Origin: Diaporthe sp. PMI_573
Taxonomy: Eukaryota; Ascomycota; Sordariomycetes; Diaporthales; Diaporthaceae
Assembly (NCBI GenBank): GCA_021399435.1
Contig: JAJTUP010000132.1
Coordinates: 1 to 64,000 of the forward strand
Reading direction: 5' to 3'
DNA length: 64,000 nucleotides
Part shown: positions 9,357 through 19,793 of the stretch, in pieces
How the letters are laid out: every line of letters starts with the position of its first letter
Numbering within the stretch: position 1 is the first letter of the stretch
Program-made: the position numbers and the translations under genes
Notes under the pieces: model-generated
What the model saw: only the letters and a program-made list of their open reading frames with translations
Told to the model about the DNA's origin: nothing
Databases searched by the model: none

Positions 9357-12300
9357 CAGTGTTGCTAATAATATAAACAATACGTATATTGGCATTATGG
9401 ACCCCCTCGCAATAATATCGTATTGTCAAGAGGCGATATTGTATTACCCAATATGAACATGACCCATTGTCGAGAGGTCAGGGGAAGATGCTGGGCAAAG
9501 ATTGCTTGAGGGCAGATCAGGTCCGTGCTATGTTACGATTGATACCTAACTACATTGTGATTCCAGTGCGTCTAGCCACCCATCTTATAACCTGACCTGC
9601 CCATCCCTCATGGATCTCGATGCACGCTGGCCTGAGCGAGGCTCAGCCCTGACTTGGGCGCCATATGGGCCTGAGCGGTGCTGCGGTGCCTTTCGCCGAT
9701 ACTACGGTGCCCTTCACCGGGCCTCCGACGGGCCCGAAGTGCTGCCTTCCAACACCCATATTGTATTGTATTGCCAAGAACCCAATATATTGGCAGTGTG
9801 ACAATACATCCAATATATTCCACGTGGACCTCATCATTCATCTGCCTCAGCGAAAATCTCGTCACCTTGAAAATCTCGTATCCCAAACCATGACTTCAGG
9901 CACTCCAATGCTTCAATCACATCACTCCCAAGTCGATTTCGACGGTCTGTAATCGTTATCTTTGCCCCAGAGAAGAGTCGTTCGGGCTCCGCAGACATTG
10001 CAGGAATTGACAATATATCCACGGCCATCTTGCTCAGGCTCGGGTAGTTTTTCTGCTGCGTCTCCTCTAGCCACCATGCAAGGGCGCTCGTAAAACCATA
10101 AACCCGTTCAGACTTGCAATAACGCTCGTATTCGTCCGTGATGAGTGACGGCTGCAGGTGCTTGTTCCGCCAATTCAAGAACTCGTTCGTGGTCGCCGAT
10201 GGGACCTCGCAGAGTGGAAGAGGTGATTCCACAGGCTTATATTCGTTCCACAGCGCCTCAAGCAACTCCTTCGACGACTCAACCCACTCCTTTTTCCAGT
10301 TCTCCTGGATGTAGTGCCATTTATGCGAAGGGTGGAGCATGATAGCTGCAATGTAGGCAGGTGATTCATCAGTAAGGCGGTAATACTTGTCCATCTTCGC
10401 CCAGCCCGAGTTATACATCGGTGCCATCACCGGATCGTCGACATTTGCCTCCTTGCCGGCTTCGAATTGTGCCAATACGAAGTCCATAGCCAGGAGGACA
10501 TTGTCGAGTGTTGCAAACGATGATTCGAGAGCCTTAGTCGTCATCTTCAGCTTCTCTAAGAAGGACTTGATCTTCTCCAAGATGGTCCAGTCCTCTGAAG
10601 AGAGCTCGTCTCTAGCGCAGTCTGCTTCCATCCATTTGTTGAAATAGCCGTCAATTGCGTCTCTAAGATTCAAGGCCGCTCTCAACATGGTATACCACGA
10701 GCTCCACCTTGTGTCGTTGTCTCGCGCAAGCTTACGGTTATGGCTGATAGCAAGAAACTTTTGGCTGCGCTGAACATTCCGTTGGGTGTAAACGACGAAG
10801 TTGTGAAGCTTGCCAAGAGGTCCCTTCTTCCGCCACGCTTCAGTATGCTTTAGTGTCACATTATACAGACCTGGATCGTCGCGTTCGAGCTTCTCATTGT
10901 CGGTAACGAAGAGGAAGGCTTTAGCGGCGAGATTGATGATATGACCTTGGCAGCGGAGTCGGTGAACTTTGGGATCGTATCGGATGTCATATCGGCGAAG
11001 GAGGCCTGTGGGATGTTAGAACCAGTCAGTAGAAACGGTGAGTTGTACTGACCAAGCGAAAGGGATCTCATCATTGTGTCGTTATTGCCAGCATTGTCCA
11101 TCACGAAATATCCGAGTTTTGAAGCAAAGCCCCATCCGTCAACCACTTCCAAAATCGCCGCCGCGAGGTGAGAACCGTCGTGCTCACTGTCGATGTCTTT
11201 CAACGCCAAAATATGGTGTTCCAGCTGGCCGTCTTCCGTGACATAGTGGCCGACTACGCCCAAGATGGCCAAAGAGTTGGGAGAAGTCCAAAGGTCGCAG
11301 CTGATGTGAATTCTTGACTTCGCCGACTGTATGCGCTGCTTGACCTTGTCCTTCTGGTCTTCATACTGCCGCATGATCCATTTCCTAATGGTCTCGTGCG
11401 TATCTGGAAGCCAAGTATCGATATCGTTGTTGATGTAGGCCAAGAGTGCCCGGAACTCTGGGCATTCTACAAGCCGAAATGAGAGAGAGCAGGCCGTAAT
11501 AAACCTCACGTACAACACTTCGAGCTGGTCAGGGTCGATCGAATCTCCGGGTTGATCGTTGAGCCGACGGCGTTTGCGGGGATTTTCTTCTGCTGCAGCA
11601 CGAGCTTGTTCGAGGATCGTTCGTATCGTTGTCACTTTAGCTGTTCGCAGGGCTCCTTTTGGCAGACCGTGGCCGTCAGGAGGAGGGTCCATAAGATGTT
11701 TTGCAGGAGCCGCAGTACCCCCAGAACAGGCATATGCTCTGTCACAATGTTTGCAACGCCACTCTTCTTTTCCGGTCCGCGGATTGTAGTATCTCGTCTC
11801 CATCTCCTCGTCTGGCATATGAGAGAAGACCCATGACGTTCTGGGTTTGGTGGAGGAGGTTGTGGAGGCTGTGCGAGGTCGAGATGACTGGCATTTGGGC
11901 GTTTGGCTCTGGCCTAGGTCATTCAACTGCCGGCTGGAAAACTCCTAAGCGTCGACTGAAATTGACTCTCTTCGTTGCGACCATTGGCCAAAAGGGAGGC
12001 ATTGTTGAGGCATGGCGGTACGGTTAGTACAGTTGGCTCGACAGTGATAAAGAAAATGGGCAGAGGTGACAATGGACCATGGCCAATGTCGGCAGGCAAC
12101 CACCGGTAGGCCCGGCCCAACATGGTCCGCACCAATCGTACCTCTTATACCTCCCCTGACGCGTGGAAGAAACGCGTGGTCGCGTGTTAGGTCTGATTGT
12201 CAATAAAGACGTGTGTTGAGGTGAATGCTAGTCAATAAAGTGCCCAGTATCCCTATTGCTGGTATAGGGTAAGGCCTGCCCGCTACTGTCAAAAGGCAAT

Positions 12301-12475
12301 TTCGCCCCAGGACTGACAACCCAATATAAATAATATATTGCCAATATGGACATCATCATATTATATTGTCACAATATCAAATTCTTCATATCATATTGTC
12401 ACAATATGAGAAAGTCCATATCATATGGGTTATATTACAATATACTACTTTATTGCCATACTATTAGCAACACTG
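9357..12475 (-). mobile_element. hAT transposon copy 2, full-length with terminal inverted repeats
   Basis: The left end CAGTGTTGCTAATA (9357-9370) is inverted at the right end (TATTAGCAACACTG, 12462-12475). Both subterminal regions (9360-9470, 9750-9830 and 12320-12450) are dense in CAATATTG-like and TATTGTCACAATA motifs, probable transposase-binding repeats. The transposase gene is intact. The 8 bp on each side (GGTGGTTG and GCCTCAAA) do not match, and the left neighbour is a hAT while the right is a helicase. The two junctions therefore come from different sites, by recombination or an adjacent deletion after insertion. Confidence 0.75.
9834..11926 (-). CDS. hAT transposase with BED-type zinc finger, intact
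   Basis: Two exons, 11926-11053 and 11005-9834, are joined across a 47-bp GT-AG intron (11006-11052), giving 681 codons. Splicing restores RSLSLGLLRRYDIRYDPK. The N-terminus has a Cys/His finger (WRCKHCDRAYACSGGT...AKHL) of BED type, then HISCDLWTSPNSLAILGVVG, GYFVMDNAGNNDT, RCQGHIINLAAKAFL and DNDTRWSSWY. The C-terminal dimerisation block is SIPAMSAEPERLFSGAKI with LKSWFG. The product should bind the element ends and cut and join DNA in the nucleus. No stop or frameshift is seen, so the element may be autonomous. Confidence 0.85.
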
Positions 12476-13622
12476 GCCTCAAACCGCTCAACCGTCTGCT
12501 TTGCTAGCTCTTTCAGTCGGTTGACCCCTTCGACGAGCTCCGGATGCATCCGTGCCTGCTCGAAGTGCTCTTTCTTGATCGGCTGTATGAGCCGTATGTC
12601 CGCGAACCGTTTGCACCGCGATAGCTGCACGTACAGGCTGAGCACGTCGCACTTGTCCGTGCCCTGGCCGCCCTGCGTCTCTTTCCTCCCGTACAGCCCG
12701 AGAAGGACCTTCTCTAGGGTCCTCCCCTGCGCCTTATAGTCAGTGAGCGCAAATCCCGGCGCGCACGGCAGTCCCGTGCGCGTCAACCCCATCTTAAAGT
12801 CTGGCCTGGCTGCAAGTCGGGGGCAGATGTGCCTGCCGTGCTTTTCTTTATGCAGCTGCACAGTCTCTGCCCCTAGCATGAGGGTGCCCGGCGGTATGTG
12901 CGGGAACGCCAGTCCCTCGGTGTCCTGCGATCTGAGGAGGATGCCGCTTGGCGGCCCGAGGAAGATGGACAACCGGTCGTTGATTACTCGTTCTTCTACC
13001 TCTTCGTTTGGGACGACGCCGGCGGCGGTAAACTCAGCCCCGTTGACCACCTTAAGCCCCAGGTACTTGTTCTGGTTGACTATGACTGGCATGCCCTCGA
13101 CGTAGGGGAGGATGCCCGGGATTGGGAGCTGCGCGTCGTCCCCGACCAGCAGGGCGGCTTCCATCTCTTCCTCGGTGGGCAGACGAGTCTTCCACTGGTG
13201 ATCGGACAAGAACAGGGACACCTTCCTGTCGTGTTCCTCACCGAATGCCAGTGCTGCGCAGAGCGTGAGGTCCCACCTGTGTCGGTTGAGCGGGATGATC
13301 GCGCGCCTGCCGCCGGTGAAATCAAGCTTCTTGTCACGGTTGTATCGCGAGTTTAGCTTGTCGAGATCGGCAGCGGTCTGTTGGCCTTTCCGGATGCGGT
13401 CCAGCAGTCCGATCAGTTCTTCGTCGCCCTCGGCCCTCTTCTGCTCCTCCAGGATGACGACGCTGGTAAACATTTCCCATGTCTTCTTAGCTTGGAGCTG
13501 ATGCCATCGGTTCTGCGTTGCACGTTCCGAGAGGTTCCGTGGTGCCTGGCCGCAGTCGCCGTAATCGAGGTGGCTCAGCAAGCCCTTCTGGAACACTGGC
13601 CCGAACTGCAGGAAGTCGCCCG
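12476..13622 (-). pseudogene. PIF1/Helitron-type DNA helicase, C-terminal fragment
   Basis: The open frame begins at the edge of the MULE (13622) with GDFLQFGPVFQKGLL, the family's motif II region. It ends with FALTDYKAQGRTLEKVLLGL and LYVQLSRCKRFADIRLI, the superfamily 1 motif V/VI region of PIF1-like helicases. The last residues and stop (12445) come from the hAT end. Walker A and everything before motif II are missing, so the piece is inactive. In fungi such helicases are mostly parts of Helitrons; no Rep domain is visible here, so a free PIF1 paralogue cannot be excluded. Confidence 0.7.
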
Positions 13623-15407
13623 TTTTGATACAGAGGCATGACTCTTACAGCGGCATGACTTTTATGGCATCTGATTCGCCAGATTTCCGTCGACCCATAG
13701 ATACATCCTCGCAAAGGCGGTGAAGCCAGCTTCGCTAACAAGACCTTCCTTTCAGTGTAGAAGCAATTAGGTCGGGCCAGCCCCCCTAGAACAGGTCTTA
13801 CCCAGGCGTCAAAATAAGGTCTAGTTTTCCATACAGAACAAGGCTAACTCCATTATGCCCTCGAGGGCAGCTATCTACACCTCTATTTCCTAACTGTTAT
13901 ACAAGAAAGAACCTCCTCATCGCTCTCAACCATCTCCCACTGACTCCTTCGACTCCGGATGCTTGGTTGCGTCCTCCGTCCGCTGGCACGTACCCCTGTA
14001 GTTCTTCCACTTCCCAGAACAGCTGGCCGACCGCGTGTCCTGGGCTGGGATGAGGGAATGACTTGGCTACTAGCCTGGCTGCTGGCCTGTTGGCTCGATT
14101 CCAGTGCAAGCCTAGTAACCGTCGAATTGTTCCGACTCCCTGGTGGTCGACCCCGCCTGCGCCCTGACGCCTGGCTAGCTGGTTGGCTTGCTGGCTTACT
14201 GGCTGGTCGGGTGCTGGACTGGCTGCTTGCCCCAATAGCTAGCCGCGCTGGAAGAGCCTGTGTAGTGTTCTTGGGCCTACCACGGAGAGTAGTGGCGATC
14301 CTGGGGTCGAGGATTCGTCGGTAGGGATCTCGAGAGGTCGACTGTCGCAGCCGCCATCGTGGATGGACGTCCCACTTTGTAAAAGGTGTGCCAGATACTA
14401 TCTTCGAGTAGATCTGGTGGCAACAGGGGATACCAAGCTCGGTCGAAACCGAGCAATCCTCACTGCAATCCCCGAGAGGATCAGGGAACGGATTCTTCCC
14501 TGTCGGCATCGCTTTCCTTGCTAGCCGATATTGCTTTGTGATTAGTCCGAGACCTTTTGACGACATCGCTGTTCGCAGTTCACCTAAGTACTCCGAGCTC
14601 GAGCCGAGATACTCGCGGGCAGTCAGTACCTCGTCCTCTGCGCATGCATGGGTGAAGTCCCGCTCTTGGTCCCTGATCATATCCTGTATCGCTTCAACTA
14701 GCCGATAGAGGTGGCTCATGCCATTGAGAAGGTAGCTCTTGACGTTGTTATTGCTTGCTTCTGTGCCAGAAGTGACGCGGATGCCGAAGTTGCGATACTT
14801 GCGGATAAAGCAGCGTGCCCACTGAGCCCTGACAGGCATGTAGGTTCCATGGAGATATCGCAGGATAGCCCGCTGGTCATCAAACTCCCGACAGAGGTTT
14901 ACCCACGCCTTCTCATGAGCCTCTTTGAAAAGGTCTGTGGATAAGATGCGAAGAGATTTCCGAGCGTATCTTCATCGCCGATACCGTAGTACTGGCCGAT
15001 ACTTGTCGCGGTGCTACTAGCTGACTGTGGTCTATTCGTAAGTAGCGGTGGGCTGAACCTAGCTTGTCGGCTCTGTTGCTGTCGTTTTCGAGGACGTGAT
15101 TGATCGCTCGGGCTAGGCCTTCGGGTTCGGCGTCTTGAATTGCTCTCTGAGCTAGGAGGAGACTCGGATTGGGACATAATGAATGTCCTTATCGTCAAGG
15201 ACTGGGAGACTGGCAGTAGAGAGCTATCTGATGGAGCGCTTGATCGCGTCGCGTCGCGACAGTCCTAAGGGATGATTTATGGATAGCTGAACTCTAGGTA
15301 CAAATTAGAGCGGTTAGCGAACCGAGATGTGTTAACAAAAGTGGGTCATATCCAATAAGATGCCATAAAAGTCATGCCGCTGTAAGAGTCATGCCTCTGT
15401 ATCAAAA
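13623..15407 (-). mobile_element. MULE (Mutator-like) element, internally deleted, 50-bp perfect terminal repeats
   Basis: Positions 13623-13672 and 15358-15407 are perfect inverted repeats, starting TTTTGATACAGAGGCATGAC. Between them lie the two ends of a MULE transposase gene on the minus strand with the catalytic middle missing. An extra copy of the terminal motif, AGTCATGCCGCTATATCAA, follows at 15407-15425. No 8-11 bp target duplication is visible (CGCCCG on the left, TAGTCATG on the right). The flanks differ: helicase on the left, SNF2 3' region on the right. Confidence 0.75.
13883..15198 (-). pseudogene. MULE transposase gene with internal deletion
   Basis: The 5' piece (15198-14899) encodes a Ser/Arg/Gln-rich leader (MSQSESPPSSESNSRRRTR). 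The frame then breaks near 14930. The 3' piece (about 14915-13883) reads AHEKAWVNLCREFDDQRAIL, SGTEASNNNVKSYLLN and CSVSTELGIPCCHQI. The last is the SWIM-type zinc motif found after the catalytic domain of MULEs. A long Ser/Gln/Arg-rich tail with GRRRGRPPGS (AT-hook-like) follows. The DDE catalytic core of several hundred residues is gone, so the element could move only with help from another copy. Confidence 0.65.
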
Positions 15408-15659
15408 TAGTCATGCCGCTATATCAATTCCCTCATAATAACCTGCGGCCGCTCCCCTAGGGTTCTACTGATATGAAGGTTGTTGTTAATAGCACCTGTT
15501 TGGTCTTGTTCCCGTCTGGGCCGTCGAGCCGCCCATCCGACACGGCCGTTGATTTTCAATCCGTGGCAATACCTGAAATCCAATGTGATTTGAACAAGTC
15601 GCCCTTGTTGAATGCCTCTTCCTTCTTCAGTTCTTCCTTTCGTAAGATCATTCATGTGA

Positions 15660-18600
15660 TCAGCTAAGGAACTTTCGAAGCACCTGTAAATTTTCATTAG
15701 CAATCGTGTTCGAATTTCAAGCCAGCCTCCCACTAGTTTCTTACTTGGGCTTCACTTTCCGTGGCTTTCCGTTCTTTGGACTTGTCGCTGGCGAGGAGCA
15801 GGTTTATGAGCTTGTTTTTCTTGCTTTGAACCTCTCGCACGTACTGAGACTTGCGTGTCAGAAACTTCACCTAGCAGGGTAATTGGTCATGATATACTCG
15901 CCTGTTCGATCGAGTCCTCCATCACCAAACGTATGGTGACAACATCGCGGGTTTGGCCGAGCCGGTGAATCCTGGCCAGGGCTTGCTCCTCTATCGTTGG
16001 ATTCCAGTGAGGCTCCATCAGATACGCCCGGCTGGCCGCCGTCAAGTTGAGGCTAAAACAAATATCAGCGCAGACTTATTCGTTGGTAAATTTATGGGAA
16101 TTAAGTTTTTCTCACCCGACAGCTCCACATTGAAGCGACATGAGAAGCACAGCTGGCCCATTTGGATCTGAGAACTGCTGAAGTATGCCTTTCCTCTGCT
16201 TGTTGGGGGTTTTCCCGTCGAATCGCAAGCAGCGCATTCCGCTTTGACTAAGAGCTGCATCGGCAAGGTCAAGAGTCGACGTCCAAGACGAGAAAATGAT
16301 ACTATTGTGACCCCATCAGTCTTTGAAGGGGCATATTTGGTCTGGCTGTTGAGGCGACGGCAGTGTTGTAGGATGTTTTGCGACTGACCACTTTGTGTTT
16401 CCATCCTGACTTTGGATATCTTCAAGAAGCGCGCATATCTTAGTTGGCCAGTGCTTCTCTTCTGCCACGCTGGCCTTCGTCGATACGTTTTGCAAAGACG
16501 TCACGTCTGAGTCCGAACCTTCCTCAGTGGGGTCTGCCAAGTCCAATAGGCACAACGAGCACCAGAGCTGCGTCCCGCAGTCTCCGCTATCGTCGGGACT
16601 CAAAAATTCGGAGTTCGATATTGGCACTCCGCACACTCTGCAAATCCCAAGCAGTGCCGCAGTTTCGGAACACTCCATGACCTCGGGCCCTGAGGCAAGG
16701 ACTTCGAAGACGCTTGACGGCCCGGGTGTCAAGTCCGGAGGATCAAAAGAATCGTGCAAGCTGGACCTGCGTTGGCAGCCCAGGTTACACGCCATCCTCA
16801 AGGCGTTGATTTTGGTAACCGCATTCTTATGGCCTCCAGCCGTAGCATTTGAGTTAAGGATATCATCAAGGTAGTGGATAGTGGCTTGTGCTAATTGCTG
16901 GTACCTCACTCTCTCCTGTGCATCAAACCTGAGAAAATATACCGTATCTGTGCGCTTTGGAAGGGTGATGATTGTGCCGGGTCGCCTTAGCATTATGTAC
17001 TGAAGGAGCTTTTTCAGCCTTTTGATCGCATCATCTCTGCTCCCCTTTGTCCATGGAGTGACGATTTGCTCGTCGAAGCAGCTTCTTTCTGAATATGGAT
17101 AGACTTGGATAAACCGGAAGAGGCTGAACATATCGGATAGACCATTCTGCACAGGGGTTCCAGTCACGGCCCACCTGCGAATGGCTTTCAAGGCGAGAGT
17201 GGCTTGTGCGGTCACGGAGTTGATGTCCTTGATACAATGTGCTATTCAACGGTCAGTTATGCTCATGATGATCACTTGAGAAATGGAGGCAGTCATTACC
17301 TTCATCGAGAACGACGCGGTGCCAATGATTCCTGCAGAGAGCGGCTTGCTGTCCGTCTTTCTGCCACTCCCTCGCCAAAGTTGAATATGTGGTGATGACA
17401 AGGTCATAGTGCCATATCGAGTCCACTCCTCCGTATCTGCTGGGGCCATGGTGACAATACCACGAGAAGGAGTCCGGAAAGATGTGTCTGGCAATATTAT
17501 GTCAGCCAAGCGCTCTAAAGGATCAAAAACAACTTGGGGAGCTTAACCTACTTTTCGATCTCGAGTTCCCAACTAGCGAGAACTAACTCATGAGATGTGA
17601 GTATACACAACTTGAAAATTTCTTCAGAAGTTCACATAGCTGGGGGTGGATTGAGGGCTTTTACGCACGCTGAGGAGGTACCACAATAAGAGTTGTGTAT
17701 CCTTGCGTTTCAGGAGAAGTGCCACGCTGCCCCTTGTCGTTTGCAATTAACGCAAGCATGCTCAGGCTCTTTCCCAGGCCCATTTGATCAGACAGAATCC
17801 CTCCGCGGAAAATGGCCGGTGCTGAGTATTCTTTACAGTTGGCGATGTTGTTGCAGTAGCTAACGAAGTCGGGTATTGAGTTAGTGAACACTTGCTGATA
17901 AATCGAGGCTTTTCACTTACACCACAGACCCAGTCTCATCAACCTCACGCGTCCATATGTCACCTCGAGGCGTATTGAGCTGCCAGCCTTGTTCGCGGCG
18001 GATCATGAATGTTAACCCTCGTTTTTGATGGCTAGACATGGATCAGTTCAGGTTGCCTAGTATCTTGTGCTGGACAGGTTTCGAAAAAGAAGGGGTCGGC
18101 CCACCTTTTCAATCGGGTGCGAAGAAATGCTGACCCTTCAGTCTCTGGCAGGTTGTCCTCGGAAACGAACTTGTTCAAAAAGTCTGTTGTACCAAGGTCG
18201 TGACTGTTTTGCGTGTGAATAAAAAATTGCCTCGCCACCTTCAAATGGTTTGTTCGCAAACCATCATCGTTCTTGAACTTGTGCGGATTCCAGTATATCA
18301 CATCTTGTTCCGCGTAAATAGGATCTTGAAGAAACATGTCGAGCTGCTGCAAGGTCTCTCCAAGGTCTTCTGCAATCTGTCTACAACCATAGATAGTCGC
18401 CCAGATAACGCCGACGGCACCCGTCGGCTTCTTTTCTGGGATCCAGTGGAGATCATACTCGAGTCCTTCATTTACGAACAACTGTAGCAATTTCTCATCG
18501 TTGCTTGCCAGTGTGCCGCAATAGACTCCATCCCCATATTGGTGAACTGTGCCCCTGGGACCCGCCTGGAGTCTGGTTGGAGCCTCTAAATTCCGCAAAA

Positions 18601-19191
18601 CTGTTGCGTCAAAGGTGTTAATCTGGGACATCGAAGCATTAGTATGATTGTCTTTTCGTCCTTATACCGGTACAAGGAGGATGGGAGGCGTACCGCTCCA
18701 AAACACACTGTCTCTGCAGATTCAACGACATTGCTTGGAGTTTGGAGGTTTTCAATCGACGAGTCGTCATTATTGTCATCCTGCAGGCCAGCCTGCCCAA
18801 TTCGCCCAGTCTGTTGTCTGGCGAAGGTACCACCATCATACGTACCGGTAGTACTTTGATATTGAGCAAAAGAAGTGGTAGGGTCCAGTATTCCTCCATA
18901 CACACCACTCTGATACTGAGTAAAAGAAGTGGTAGGGTTTAGTACATTTCCATACGCACTGCTTTGATACTGGGTAAAAGAAGCGATAGGGTCATGTATG
19001 CCTCCATATGCACCACTTTGATACTGAGGATAAAGTGTGACAGGGTCGTGGATACCTCCATACACACCACCGTCAAACTGGGTTGAAACAGTACTGGGAC
19101 CGAGTATACTTCCAGGAATTTCTTGCACGAGCCTTCGTCGTTTCTCGGGGCGCACACTGCTACTCGTGAAATCCATAGGATCAGGGATCAC
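15660..19191 (-). CDS. SNF2-family DNA-dependent ATPase/helicase (RAD5/RAD16-like)
   Basis: A multi-exon gene read from ATG 19191. Introns supported by frame and splice sites are 18623-18693, 17860-17920, 17243-17300 and 16302-16388; others lie near 17490-17690, 16040-16100 and 15870-15900. The spliced protein has four 18-residue Gln/Tyr/Gly repeats (residues 44-115) and HQKRGLTFMIRREQGW. Its ATPase motifs are RGGILSDQMGLGKSLSMLAL (Walker A), VVLDEAHCIK (DEAH box, across an intron), WAVTGTPVQNGLSDM, TKCIIFSSWTSTLDLAD and EPHWNPTIEEQALARIHRLG plus QTRDVV (motif VI). The set is complete. At 18032-18104 either a weak-donor 73-bp intron or a one-base frameshift must be assumed. The likely last exon ends at 15660. 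It should act on chromatin in the nucleus; the target is unknown. Confidence 0.8.
18847..19062 (-). repeat. Four coding 54-bp tandem repeats in the SNF2-like gene
   Basis: The protein units are YGGIHDPVTLYPQYQSGA, YGGIHDPIASFTQYQSSA, YGNVLNPTTSFTQYQSGV and YGGILDPTTSFAQYQS. They are exactly in phase at 18 codons per unit, rich in Tyr, Gln, Ser and Gly, and diverged from each other. They precede the ATPase domain and look like a disordered, prion-like or partner-binding N-terminal segment. Confidence 0.8.
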
Positions 19192-19793
19192 ATGAGCTCT
19201 GGGCGGTGGGATAGATTTCGGAAATCCCCCAAGATATGAATCTATTGTGGATAGAAATGTGATGAGGCCCAGAAACTTTGGTAGCTACTTGTTCCTGTAG
19301 GTAGACGTGGGCCAAAGTTGTCCATCAGAATCGAACTAAAGAAAACTAGCCACAGCAGGCAGCCAAAAACGAGAGACAAACATTGATCTTGTGCAACGTT
19401 TCCGCCACGGTGGCAGGGCACAGACTGACGTGTCAGGCAGACAAAGCCGGCCCACTCATGCAGTGTCAGCGCCAATAGCAGGGTACGTGCATACCTAGAT
19501 GGCTGCGCCCTGCCACCCTGTGTAGAAGTGATTGGTTGACGGTTCACATGTAAGCAGCCAATGTTTCACGGCCTGTACAGCCCACTTTTTACACAATTGG
19601 CCTTCTAGGCCGAGCTGAAAGCAACAATTGAGAGTGGGTCGGTAAGCGTGGGGGCGAAAAAAGACCGGCCAGCACTGCCCCAACCAATACTTTTTGCCCG
19701 TCATTTGTGATCCATCCACGCTTGTCAACTCTTTTGAGCTTCGGGTTCTCTTCCGAGTTTTCATTCAGGTTTAGTAACGGACTGGCCCTGACT
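19192..19793. promoter_or_regulatory. Divergent intergenic region between the SNF2-like and NLR genes
   Basis: Start codons at 19191 (minus) and 19794 (plus) face away from each other across about 600 bp, so both promoters must lie here. No clear TATA box or repeated motif stands out. Short frames inside are not convincing genes. Confidence 0.5.

Noticed and set aside
16302..16388. In-frame TGA (16316-16318) that would truncate the SNF2-like ATPase
   Set aside because: A GT-AG intron (16302-16388) removes it and joins GNTK to CIIFSSWTSTLDL, the conserved motif, so it is not a nonsense mutation.
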